64,000 bases of DNA from Vesta saturnalis (Eukaryota; Arthropoda; Insecta; Coleoptera; Lampyridae), in contig JARFJB010002137.1 in NCBI GenBank assembly GCA_036346205.1, positions 368,501-432,500 on the forward strand, read 5' to 3'. Positions 44,150 through 56,390 of this stretch are shown here, piece by piece. Position 1 is the first letter of the stretch. Every line of letters begins with the position of its first letter. A program made the position numbers and the translations under genes. Below the pieces are notes generated by a model, which did no database searches, was not told where the DNA came from, and saw only the letters and a list, made by a program, of their open reading frames with translations.

Positions 44150-46018
44150 TCTTTTATGATTGTGGACCTGAACAGGCTAAATAAGGCCTATCGTGCTAAA
44201 GCACTCAGGAACACTTAGGAGGATGGATAGAGGGATAATGAATTGCCAATAGATGCCTATGAACAGCTACCCTACATTTTCTCATATCATAAGTGAGAGG
44301 AAAACAGGAACTAGGGAGATCATTCCAGAGTTTAGAAGCCGTGTAGAAAAATGTGGATTGCGCCCGTTTGGTACGACAAGTGGAGATTTGTACTGCATAC
44401 TGATGATGTGAATGAGCGAACCGAGTGTTTCTCGCAAAGATAGCCGGAGATGGTATCAAAGAATGTAATTCACCAGCACAATAGCCGTTGTAATAACGAT
44501 AATACAAAGAAAGAACTGAAACCATCCTTCTATGCTCAAGGGACTGTATGTGAGAAGTTAAGGACGGGTCATTTATAAGCCTAATCGCTCTCTTTTGAAT
44601 ACGATCAACGATATCGAGAGCGTATTGGGGAGCACTAACCCAAAGGTGCGAATTTGGGCCTTATACAGCAGAAGGAGTTGTCGAGAGGTATAGTACTGCT
44701 TAGATCTGTACAAAAAGCCTATTTTACGAGCAGCTGTTTTGGTAGCTGACAGAAGATGGTCAACCCATGAGAGATTTGAAGATACAGTCATATCCAACAG
44801 AGTAATAGAGTCTGAAAACTTAAGAACTGAGCCATTCATACTTACAACAGGAAATGATCGATCTTTTTTGGCGGACATAAGGCAACACTGAGTTTTGTTA
44901 GCATTAAATTTAACTAGATTATTGCTTCCCCATTCGAGAATACGTTGAATGTCTTTGTTGATTGAATTTGCCATTTCAGCTTTAATTTATTGATTTGACA
45001 TAGAAGGTGGATTATCACTATGAGTAGACTGAGATGAACTACAGTGAAGAGTGCTATCGTCAGCAAAGCAATGGATGGGGTTAGTTGTTGAAGAAATAAG
45101 GTCGTTTATGTACAGCAGAAAAAGTGTAGGCGCTATAACGGATCCCTGTGGTACGCCCGCGTTAATGCTAACTTCTTTTGAAAAAAAGCCATCAACTACG
45201 ACACGTATTCGTCTTTTATCAAGGAAACTAGAAACCCAGTTGATGAGCGTATCATTTAACCCAAACGAGGTGAGTTTGGCAAGTAAACACTTATGCCAAC
45301 TTGGTCAAATGCCTTTGAGATATGTAAAGCGACTACAACTGTTTCACCGGACTGCTCTACTGTATTGTTCCAAACTTGGGTCACATATGAACGAAGATCG
45401 CCTGTTGAACGACTTTGCCTAAACCCATATTGGTGGTCACTAAGGAGTTTGTTAGTTTCAAGGAACGTGAGCAGTTGCTGATTGATGGCTTTTTCCATGA
45501 TTTTAGACAAAATGGAAGTGATGGCAATTGGTCTGTAATTTGAGGATCGGTCTTATCGCTTTTTGGGAATAGGTTGAACATTTGCTAACTTCCATGATGA
45601 AGGAATTCCCAGAAGATATAGAGATCGTATAGAGCTTAGATAGGACTGGTACTAGTTCGGGAGAACATTTCTTTAAGACAATAGCTGGGATACCGTCTGG
45701 GCCAGTCGCCTTATTGAGATCAAGCCTACTGATGATCGATTCCAAGAGCTTGTACCGAAAATGAATTGGTTTCATAACGTATGAAGAAGAGTTGACTAGG
45801 GGCACATCTTTTCCAGAATCATTGAGACACGAGTTTGATGCAAACAAATCCACAAAAACGTTGGCTTTGTCTACAGAATCAGCAACTACCGATCCGTCAA
45901 TAGATGTCAGGGGGGGGGGGGAAATGAAGATGTTCGAAAGTTTTTACTAATGGCTTTTGCTAAAGACCAAAATTTACGACTGCCTAAAGGAGATGTAGCT
46001 AGTTCATTGAGAAATAGA
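44150..46018 (-). mobile_element. 5'-truncated LINE, copy 2 (best copy of the family)
   Basis: Sense is the minus strand. It starts in the linker (NELATSPLGSRKFWSLAKAI) at about 46018 and ends near 44150 in GTCCACAATCATAAAAGAAAAAAA. The family has two other copies here (1-1.2 kb on the + strand, 61.4-63.0 kb on the minus strand). At 46018 it abuts a + strand Penelope-like fragment, so one minus-strand frame there is a chimera of LINE sense and Penelope antisense. No clear target-site duplication was found. Confidence 0.88.
44205..46018 (-). pseudogene. LINE reverse transcriptase and C-terminal domain, frameshifted
   Basis: In order: SRKFWSLAKAISKNF; NDSGKDVPLVNSSS; ISRLDLNKATGPDGIPAIVL (RT start); SKIMEKAINQQLL, HQYGFRQSRSTGDL, VVALHISKAFDQV (catalytic Asp), then the GVPQGSV-type block and FADD region near 45200-45040; KDIQRILEWGSNNLVKFNAN; LSWVDHLLSATKTAARKIGF; and the tail LYYRYYNGYCAGELHSLIP, FFYTASKLWNDLPSSCFP ending near 44205. 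About four frame changes break it. A run of 12 G at about 45910 also disturbs the frame. The motif set suits the jockey/CR1 group of LINEs. Confidence 0.88.
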
Positions 46019-46430
46019 AGAGCACCGATGGGTTCACCACTATTGCCAGTTCTAGCTAATTTATTTATGAACGGTCTGGAACAACGAGCAAACAAACGAC
46101 AAGTCACAAATCCAAGGCATGGTTAAGACACGTGGACGACATTATTATAATCTGGACTCACTGACAAGAAGAACTGGATCGATTTCTACATCTAAATGGA
46201 GTGTCCACGAAAAGATAAGGTTTACAATGGAAATAGTAGACATGGAACACTGCCATTTTTAAACGTATTAATCTACAATAAAAAAAGGGAGAACGACTAG
46301 AACACATTAGGTTATAGAAAAATCACACAACTACAGGCCGTGGTCAAAACACTAATTGCAAGACCTAAGTGACTGGCAGACCATCAAAACATGCATGAAG
46401 AAGCCAAATCACTAAAGCCAGCTTTTATTA
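46019..46430 (+). pseudogene. Penelope-like element reverse-transcriptase fragment
   Basis: The + strand reads APMGSPLLPVLANLFMNGLEQ. After a frameshift comes WLRHVDDIIIIWT with the catalytic VDD, and EELDRFLHLNG; then GTLPFLNVLIYNKK and YRKITQLQAVVKTLIARP. This order (AMGSPLSPVxANL, then RYVDDxF, then LPFLDVLVxR, then YRKPTxT) is the signature of Penelope-like RTs. The GIY-YIG endonuclease part is absent. The left side is cut by the LINE that ends at 46018, and the right side runs into a DD41D fragment. Stops and frameshifts show it is dead. Confidence 0.75.
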
Positions 46431-47065
46431 CAAAACGGATACCATATTCAATTACATCAGGAACTATTAGAAACTGATTTTGTGAGTTGAATTTTGTGAC
46501 TGGGCGCAGAATAGGATTGTTGAGGATGACAATTTTTTGAAACAGATTTTATTTCACCGAACTGGATTTGTCAACGGGCATAATTACCATTATTATGATC
46601 CTAGCAATCGCCACGTAAATAGTTTTCAAACTAAATGTCTGGGGAGGAATGGTAGATAGGTAGGTAATTAGACCACACTTCTTTGAAGAGCGTCTAAATG
46701 GCGATAAGTTTTTAGAATGTCTTATGAACAATTTAGGGTACTTACGACAAAATATAAAAAACCAAATCTAGTTTCAGTTGGACTGAGCCTCTGTCCATTA
46801 CAAACACATAGTACCTGAATGAAAATGTTCCATGTTGACCAGCTAGATCACCGAATCTAGCGTGTATGGACTTCTTCTTGTGTGGTTTTGTTAAATCAAA
46901 AGTTTATCGAGAAGCAACAAGGGAAGGTATGATACGCAGAATACGGCGTGCACTTCAAATGGTTACGTCCCAGGTATTGCAGAATGTTGAAAGTACTTTC
47001 AGAGAATGACTGTAATAGTGAATTTTACAAAATGGTCGACATTTGGAATGATTCTTGAAATACAT
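46431..47065 (+). pseudogene. DD41D-like transposase fragment
   Basis: In alternating + frames: HIQLHQELLETDF, EFCDWAQNRIVEDDNFLKQI, LFHRTGFVNGHNYHY (the first catalytic Asp position is lost), IRPHFFEERLNGDKFLECLM, ASVHYKHIV (relic of the second motif), WPARSPNLACMDFFLCGFVK with the third Asp, and RRIRRALQMVTSQVLQNVES. The N-terminal HTHs are missing. It sits directly after the Penelope-like fragment. Confidence 0.75.
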
Positions 47066-47418
47066 TTCTAGAGAAATTGTAGAAACAACAGTATTACAAC
47101 AGTATACTTAGTAAGTGCTTTACAATATCTTATTTTTAATTTGATCACATTATACATCATTATCGTAATTCTTCATGTAGGTACAAATTTTTAACAAGGA
47201 AAGTTCACATAAGATGACGTTTACAAAATCAGCATTTTCTAATAAAATATTATTTTCCGTTTTTCTTTTTCTGAAAATATTGAGAATCAATTAAATTTAA
47301 TTTATATTTAACCAAAACCTGCGAATATTTAGAAAAGTATTGCATTTCCGGATAGGGAAAGGTAAATAGAAATAACAAAGCAACATAGAAAGAATCGAAC
47401 GAAGTTATACTTAATATG
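47066..47418. other. Non-coding stretch
   Basis: Nothing recognisable. Confidence 0.4.
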
Positions 47419-47690
47419 TAGGGTGTTCCAAAAAAAATTGAGAAAGTGTGAGTAACATATACCCTATGCACAAAATACCCATTTCAACAAAATAAAAGAA
47501 CCTATTACCAATTTCCACAAAGCATTTCGTGTAACCAGTTGCATGCTACATAGTGGGGGTAGAAAAAGTAATCAGAATTGAAAAATATATAATCCCTGTT
47601 TACAGGGATATGAAATGTACAGGGTGTTTAATAAGTAAGAACCATACCGAAGCTTGGTTTTTCTTATGGAACACCCTGTATATTTTGTCA
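47419..47690. repeat. MITE-like element with GGGTGTTCCA ends
   Basis: The left end reads TAGGGTGTTCCAAAAAA. The right end, inverse complemented, reads TACAGGGTGTTCCATAAGAA. About 270 bp lie between with no coding potential, and a third CAGGGTGTTTAATAAG lies inside near 47622. The ends resemble the CAGGGTGTYCC termini of Tc1/mariner elements, so this is probably a non-autonomous derivative. Confidence 0.5.
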
Positions 47691-48149
47691 GTTTTAGATT
47701 CTAGATCATAAAATTATTATAAGGGTGTACTACGTCTTTAAGATAATTAAATTAGATAAACATCTTGTAAGCTACTGTTCAAAATTAAATCTTGGTGTTG
47801 AGTCTCAGGCAAAAGGAACAAACTAGAATATGTACATGTTACCTTAAATGTATACAGAGATGTCAAAGATCACTGGTGTATTCTTAGTGTTTATTTTCAA
47901 GAAAATATTTGTTATTTTAAATGCAACACCCTGTATTTTTTAAATTAAATAGACGTAGATCTAGGTGCTCTTTCAAACTGTATTAGGGTTTTTTAAAATT
48001 AATAAAGAGGTTTGAAAACAGTAGCAACGTAGTTGACATCTAATATTTAACAATTTTAAATTAAAATACGACACAACTTTATCTTCAGTAGGTACTATTA
48101 TATTATAAGAGATGTTCAAAGTGTACCATTGTTTTTTCAAAAATAATTT
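47691..48149. other. Non-coding stretch
   Basis: An isolated CAACACCCTGTATTTTTT near 47925 is another transposon-end-like sequence. No gene. Confidence 0.35.
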
Positions 48150-51100
48150 CAAAATATTTTCCAAAAACCTTTTTTCCCGATTTTTTTCCCAAAAATTTTT
48201 CAGTTTTTTTAAAAAACTTTTAAAAAATAAATTTTATTTTTAAAATTTTAAAAAAAAAAAAGATTTTAATTTAATATTAAATTTTTAAATTTATAAATTT
48301 AAAAGTAATCAAAAATAAAAATTTAAAAGTTAAATTTTAAAAATTTTAAAAAATTTTTCTTAAAAAAAATTTTTTTAAAATTTTCAAATTTATTAATATT
48401 TAATTAAAAAAACCCTTTTTTTTTAATTTTTGGAAAAGTTTTAATTTTTTTACTTCCAAAACCCTTTTGAATAAAACTTTTCCCCGTCATTTTACCAAAT
48501 TAAAGTTTTTTTAAGTTCCGTTTTTAATATTTTAAAATAAACCAAAATTAAAAAAATTTTTAATTTTTTAAAAAAATTTTAAAAGGGAACCGGTTTTTAG
48601 ATTAATTTCCTTTTTAAAATTTTCCCAAATTTTAAATTTAAAAATTTAAATATTTTAAAAATTTTTAAATTTTGTTTTTATAATAAAAATTTAATTTAAA
48701 AATTTTAAAACTTTTTATTTTTTTAAAAATTTTTTAAAAATAAAAATTTTAACAAGTTTTTTAAAGAAAATTTTTTTTTGGGAAGGGAAAAAATTTTTGG
48801 GGATTGTTTAAAAAAATTTAAGATTTTTTTTTTCCCAACCCAAAAATTTATTTTTTAAAAGGAATTTGAATTTCCTTTAAAAATTTAAATGCAAATTTTT
48901 TTTAGGGAAAAAATTTAATTTTTAAAAAAATTTTTAAAAGGTTTTAAATTTTTTTTAAAAAATGAAAAAATTTTTTATTTTTAAAAAAATTTTAAATTTA
49001 TTTCCCTTTAAATGTTAAAAAACCAAAAATTTTTAAAAATAAAAAAAAACGGGAAACCTTTTTTTGGGAAAAAAATGTTTTTTAGAAAGTTTAAAAAATA
49101 TTTAAAAGGAAATTTTCCAAAACCCAAAGGGTTAAAAAAATTTTGGGCAAAAAGGAATTTAAAATTTTTTGGGAAACATTTTTTAAAAGGGAATTTCGTT
49201 AATTTTATGAACGTTTTTTGAAAATTTGAAAAATGAAAAGGAAGAAAAGGTTTTGAGTTTAAATTTAATTTTTTAATTTGGGAAAAAAAGTTTTTTTGGG
49301 GGGTTGGGAAAAAGGTTTCCAATTTTTGGAGGGAAAAAGAAAAACATTTAATTTGAAGTTTAAAAATTGGGAAAAAATTTGTTTGGCTTAAATTAAAACA
49401 AAAAATTTGATCAAAAACCCCAATGCCCCAAAAATTTTTGTCCATTTACGGGTTTTGGGTTAACCCTTTTTTTTTTTTGAAAATTCATTTAACCCTTGAT
49501 TTAAAGAAGGGTTCCCGGGGTTTCCGGGGAAATGTAAAAAGTTTTTGGGAGTTTTACAAAAGGGAAAAATTTAAAAATTACCAAAAGGGCCTTGGAACGC
49601 CCGGAAAATTAATTTTTTGGAAAAAATAGATTGTCTATTTTAAACCCATTCCAGACTCAATTCCCAATTGTTAAACAAAACATTTGCTTAACTTTATTTA
49701 ATAAAAGGTTGTTTGTTCTTATATTGTAATTGAATTCAAAAGTCCTTCTCAACATTTGTATGGTGGTCTAGTTTGCCTTATTAAGGAATATCTTATTTAG
49801 TTTAAAAAATAGTAAAAATCGGATTTCCCAATCACTTAAAAGGTTTTTACGAAAGTTATGTATTATATAAGAAATCCCAAAACATTAATTAAAAACATAT
49901 GGAATAAAGCTTAGAAACTTTTTACAATACTTAATTTAGTACCATTGGTTTCACCGAGTAATTCAAACTTTTACAAAAAAATATTTCCTTAATTGCCTGA
50001 CCCATGACTTTGGATTTAGTCAGGACGTATATTAAAATAAAATGTTTTTATTAAATAGGGGAATTTGGTTTATCAATTTAATTCTTTGATTGGGGTTTGC
50101 CCAAAGTTCTAGGAAAATGGTGATCTAAATTGAATTAATAAAGGGATTTTTATAAAAAATATTTTTTTTTCACGTTTGAGTCAAAATTTTTTTAAATTTC
50201 AACTTTAAAATAAAATTTAAACTTAAATGAAAAAGAAAATTTATTAATACTAATTCTTTTCATAATTTTTGAGAAATTTGATCACAAATTTTAAGTTAAT
50301 TTTTTAAGATTATTTTCTAAAACAAATCCATTAAAATTTTGTATAATTTTAAAATTAATAAAAAATTACAAATTTAAATCAAAAATTAAAGCAATATTAG
50401 AAAAAAATTTTATACAGTGAAATGTTAAAATTTAAAATTAATTTTTAAAATTCAATTATGATAAGTAAATTTTACTAATTAAGAATAATTTAAATACAAA
50501 AAATATGTAAAATTTCAATTGTTATGATTTTTAATGTTAAAATTTTAAAGTAAAACAATTTTTAAATTTTTTAAAAAACCTAACTTTCCTTTCATTCCTT
50601 TTAATTTTATAGAATAAATTTATTTTCAATTCTTACGATAAAATATTGAAATTTTATAAACAATTAAAATTTAATTGATTTTCTATAAAGTTTTGATATT
50701 TAAAAATTAAAAATCCGTATTAAATTTAAGTTAAAGGGTTAAAATTGCCTAATTAAAAGTTTCTATTTGAACCCACTTATTAATTATCAATTAATATTAA
50801 AGAAATTTAATTAGTTTTTTTTAATCCAACTTAATGCGTATTTAATACCCGAAAGTCTGGATATTTGTTTAAAGGATTATTATCATTACAATTCCGGGGG
50901 CCCTGAATTAATTTTTGGGAAATAAAATCAAAGAGTTTTGGAAGAATACTTATTCCAATTTCCCAAACATTAATTTTTTAAGTATTGAATTTTCAAATCG
51001 GTTCCATTTTAAATGTTTTTTAAATTAACTTAAATTTAATTATAAAGTTCGTTAAAAAAATATTTTTATTTACACAAATGATTCAACTTATTTAAAATAA

Positions 51101-54100
51101 AATAAATCAATTCTAAGGCTTACTTAATCATTGAGGAAAGGAAAATTTAGATTTGAAAAAAAGATTCCTTTTCGCAATAGATTGCCATCCTTTTAATCCA
51201 TTTCTGGATATTTTTAAATTTAAATTCCTAATAAGTAATCAAATTTGCCTTTTTAAAAAAAGGTCTATAGTTTATAAAACTTATTATCAATATAATTTAA
51301 TCAAAACGGTAATTTTGTAATGAAGGAATTTTAATGAAAACGTTAATTGTAAAATTTTTAAAATTTGTACGAATTCCATGATTAAATTTCAATCACGGTT
51401 ATTTGAAGAAACTAATTCTATTGCAAAGTCACCTTTTCACAAAATTTTTTCATTAAAATTTGCCTTAAGAATGTAATGTTGATTAATTTATTTTAGAATT
51501 TCTGAAATTTATCTTTCAAAACTGGAATTTCTACACTTTTTTGGTTAATGAATAAGTATTACTGAAGTGGTTTTTTACGATTTAGGGTTAATTTACCATT
51601 TTAACACAACTAGGATCTTTTATGGCAAAGTTTATCATTTACAAGAGGGTTGTTGGAGTTAAAAGGATTTAACCTAAATAAGTTATTTTGGATCTTTATT
51701 TTTCATGGTAATTGATTTTCGTAAAATTTTAAAATTTTGATTTTATTAGACCAAACATTATTGTTTTCCGAAGGAATGTTCCAATACCCGATTAGTTTGG
51801 GGTTGAATCTATTAAATGAAGAATTCATCTAAATTTAGTTTAAACTATCGTTTAAAAAATTAGTTTTAACTTAAAATAAACTTTGTGAGTTAAATGTTAC
51901 CATATGCGTTAGATTAGCAACTAAGAATTAGCACTTTAGGTTAATCAAATTTTTTTAAATTAGTTTTGAAATAATAATGTTAATTTATTTGTAAATTACA
52001 TAGGTAGTTAATCGCTTAAAAAAAATATTTAATTGCCTTTAAGTTTAACAAATTTTCCTGGCAATTATTTAACTTTTAAAATTAACATTGTTACCATTTT
52101 ATAACAAAATAATTTATAATTTTGTTATTTTAAGAATGTTTAAACCATAAAATTAGGAATTATAATTATCCGGTAAATTTGATTAATAAAATTAATAGCC
52201 AAGTAATATTATTAATTGAATGAATGTCCATAACAAAAATTTGGTTAAAGTTAATAATTTAAAAAAAATAAGTATATTAAATTTTTTTATGAGCACAAAA
52301 ATTAATTAAATTGATAAATTTTCAATTAAATTTAAAAAATATATAACCATTTTAATGAAAAGTGCTAACCGACTTATTAAAATTAAATTAAAATTAATAA
52401 AAAATTGTACGAATTAAAGTAAATATTTTAATAAAGTTTAAAACTTTTAAAAATAGTAGAATTGCTTTAAGTATAAATAAAATCCTTATTTATCCATTTT
52501 AATTTAATATAATTACTAATTTCAGCAATTAATTAATTAATATATGACCTTTAAAATTAAAGTTGGATAAAGTTTTAACTTAACGTAAAAATCGTTTGAA
52601 AAATTTTTAATATGGATATTAAAAAATTTAAAATTTAATCCCTTTTAATAATTTAGATTTGAGTTTAGGTCCGTTCCAAAGCAAATTATTTTTATCAGTT
52701 TAAATTTAGCCCTAGAAAAATCGAAATAAACTTTTTTTAATAAAATTTAAATAAACCTTAAGTCCGAATAAATAACAATTTATTAAACTTTTAGGAATAA
52801 TTAAAAGATAAATATATTGGAAAGCATGCGGTAAAAAAATTTTTCAAAAATTGTCATTTTAAATTTGGATTTTAAAATTGTAAAATATTTAATCATATTT
52901 AGATAAAAGAAGTTTATAAACAATTTAATTGAGATTTACAGTCATAATTAATTTATAAAAAGAAATAACAATTAGGTTGTTTGTGTTAAAATTTGTATTC
53001 TTACATATTAATTTAAATTTTATTTAAGTAAAAAAGGTTATGCGATTATAATTTAATTCGAATCATTTCATTTTAAAATAATAAAATTTTTGTTAATGTT
53101 TTAATTTTTTTTTAAAAGTTTTTAAATAATTCATTTGAATTTTTGGGAACCTTTTCATCTTGACCAATTTTAAAGCCCTTTAAATTTTAATTCATTTAAT
53201 TTAAAATTTTCAAAATTATTTTAATATTTTTTCATTTGAAAATAAACGTGGAGTTTATAGCCTAATGTCAAATTTTAACCCAAATTTAGGAAAATAATGC
53301 AATTAAATAAATTATAGGTTTAAATTTTATTGGAAAAGTTAATAATTTATTTAAAAACCAATAATTAACAATCTAAGAATTACGTTTATTTAAAATTTAA
53401 CTTTCCCTTTTAAATTCTCAATTTTTATATAATAATAAATTCAAACTTAAAATATTTGGTAAAGGGAATTTATTTTTATATGCAGGTTTAATGAATTAAT
53501 TTAAAAATTAATAACATTAAAATTTTTTAATTTTTTTTTAAAAGGTTTTAATTCTATTAAAACCTAAATAAATTAACAAATTAATGAATTTAATTTTTAA
53601 AATGGATTAAAATTTATTAAATTAAAATATAAATAAAACATTGGAAAGGTAAATATAATGGTTAAAATTTTTAAAGAATTTTGCATATTCATTCAATTCA
53701 AACAATGCATTAGTAAAATAATTGTTTTTAATAATCATTAACTTATTAAATAAATACTTCTAAATAAAGAAAATAAGCTTCTCCTTTTAGAAAATACAAT
53801 CTTTAATTAATTAATACCTTAATTTAAAAATTAATCTGTTAAAAGTTGTTTAAATAAATACTTTTTAAAGAATATATTAATTTTTCCTTAAAAAATTTTC
53901 CCTTTAAAAATTAGGAAAACAAAAAATTAAAAAAATATTTATTTGAAGTAATTAAGGAGTTAATTGACTCCGACGTCAAAAAAAATTAAAAACATAAAGG
54001 CTTGAAAATTTAAAAATTATACAAAAATAGGTAGTTAGTTAAAAATTTTAAATAAATTTGTTAAAAAAACTTAGAAAAAATTTATTTAAAAGCTAGTTGC

Positions 54101-56390
54101 GATTTGGTTTAAAATTTAAAATAAAATTAAAAATTTTTAAGGCATTTTTGAACAATTTTACCAGTTTTAAGAATTTTTTAATTAGGTTCAGGGTTTCTCG
54201 ATTAGATATTAAAGGTAAGGTCACCGGTAAGCTTTAAATTTTGGAAGAGGTTTTTTTAAAAATTAATAAATAAGTTAATTTTTGAAAGTAAAATTTCAAT
54301 GAATTTAATACCTTTTTTTAATTTAGCCTTTTTAAATAATCAAAAAGTAAATTTTTAAATTTCAAAAAAGTTAAATTTTCCTTTTTTGAAAATATCTACT
54401 TTTGTTTAAAAATTTACATATGAAATTAGTAAAATTTTTATTTTACAGGAATTACACCATGAACACGAATTAATAGAATTAAATACCAATTATCGTTCGA
54501 TTTAATTTTCCATTTTAAAATTGACGTCCTAAAAAACTTCGTTCAAAACCCTTAGAAGGTTCGATAAATTATTTTACATCATTTTAAGTTAAACCTTTGT
54601 TAAAAAAGGTTTTATTCTTAAATAAAATTTTTAAAATTAAGATTTTTTGAAACATTGGTGTTTAAATTAAAGAATAAAAATAAATCGCAAGTTTCTTGTC
54701 CATATCAAAAATAAATTGGTAATTATTAATTTCAATAATTTTAAATTATTTTTTCCTAGAAAAATTCTTTCTATATGATAACGTGTAATCTTTTAATAGT
54801 AAATTTTGTATTCTGTTTCAAAAATTAACCAATTAATTTATCCTAAATGGAAGAATGTTTTAAATTTCCAACTGAAATTTAAATTAAAAATTTTGACCTC
54901 TTAAGGAAAACGGTTCACTCTTTTTACTCCAAAAATGAAAAAATTTTAAAAAATAAATGTTATATGCCCAAAATAAACTGGTATTTAAAATCATTCCTAA
55001 AGTTTTGAATTGTAGAAATTTTTAAATTTTTTAAAAGTTACCACTACGGTATTAAATCAATTTGTTTCCAGAATTTTCTTTACACATTACTAAGTTATTT
55101 AAATAAGGCTTCCTGGATTTTTTTCCCAATTTATGAAGTAAATTTTTAAAAGGTTAAGGATTTTTAAAAATAGATTAATTTTAATAGATTTAAAAAACCC
55201 TAACGTTATATTTTAAAAAATACCATTTATTTTTAAATTAAAATTTAAAATATTAATTAAATTTTAATTCAATTAACCCGAATTATTAATTAATAGTTTT
55301 GTTAAATTTTTGGAAATAATCTTTGAAAAATATGGTTATTTAAATCGAAAATTGCTCTTTGCTTTTATAGCTTTTAAGAAAATTTTAAAATTGTTGGAAT
55401 TCTAACTTTCCTTTTTTTAAAAATTTTTAAAAATTTATTTTAAAATTTTTGAAAGTTTCTAACTTTTAAGGAAATTTATAGAAAAAGTTAAAGTATGTTT
55501 AATAAAATTTTTAATCTAAGATTAAAAATTATGATGTTATTCAAAAATTAAATTAATCTAAATACCAAATTGAGTTTTTGGTTCTAATTCATTTTTTTAA
55601 AAACCTAAATCATAAAAAATAATTCTTTTATTCTAAATTTCAAAATTTAAAAAGGAAAAATGTTTTGATTTTAGTTTCTAAAAATTGAAGGAAACATTAA
55701 ATTTGTAAATTTTTAATTTACTTAGAAGAATTTAGTTTAAATTAAGCAATATTAAAATAAGTCAAAAAAGATTAAGAAATCTGGTGTTTAAACAAACCTT
55801 TTTTATTAAAAAACCTTTTTAATTAAAATCTCATTATTTAAAATTTATTTCAGAAATACATTTCTACAAATTCATAAATTTTTAATTAACTAATACTTTA
55901 CTTGATAGTTTTAAAATATTTTACAAATTTTAAAAATAATTTTTGCATTTTTCTTATTTTTAAATTAATCTTTAAATCCTTTGAATTCTAACCTTTTGAA
56001 TTTATAATAATTTTATTAATATTTTTTTTAAGTTTTGAATTTAACAAAAATTGTATTAAAAGCCTTTTTTAAAGAATTCATTAAAATTTTAAACATTTTT
56101 AGAAAATGTTTACAAAAAATTTGTAATAATAAAAACTTAAATTCAAAACCTTGCATTCAATTTTATCTAATAGTATTCAATAATTTTTCGGTAATGTATT
56201 TAAAAATTGGTTTAAATTATTACAAAAGAATTTGTACCAAGATTTTAAAATATAATTTATTAAACGAATTCTAAATTAAAATTTAATTATTAAATTTACG
56301 GTGTAATTATAAAAGATTTTGAAAATTAAAATTTAAATTATTTAAATTTCGTTAATGGTATTAATAAAATTTTAACCATGATGTTGTCAA
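48150..56390. other. Anomalous homopolymer-rich, low-complexity segment
   Basis: From about 48150 the sequence becomes strings of A, T, G or C runs. Until about 49640 most bases sit in runs of three or more, including C and G runs. It then relaxes gradually through extremely AT-rich text back to ordinary sequence near 56390. I see no tandem period. Frames inside it, such as the 145-codon minus frame at 49008-49445, encode only Phe/Lys/Asn/Leu runs and are not genes. The gradual edges and inflated runs suggest a low-quality consensus, not biology, but an AT-rich low-complexity domain cannot be excluded. Confidence 0.6.

Noticed and set aside
45907..46107. A 66-codon minus-strand frame that looks like one protein
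   Set aside because: It is a chimera: the first half is antisense Penelope-like sequence, the second half LINE linker.
47419..47690. A CRISPR-like or regulatory array suggested by repeated GGGTGT words
   Set aside because: The words are transposon-terminus sequences, not evenly spaced identical repeats; no array of repeats and spacers exists in the window.
49008..49445. A 145-codon minus-strand frame and an overlapping + strand frame
   Set aside because: They consist of Phe, Lys, Asn, Leu and Gly runs from homopolymer-rich DNA, have no domain, and lie in a segment of doubtful quality.
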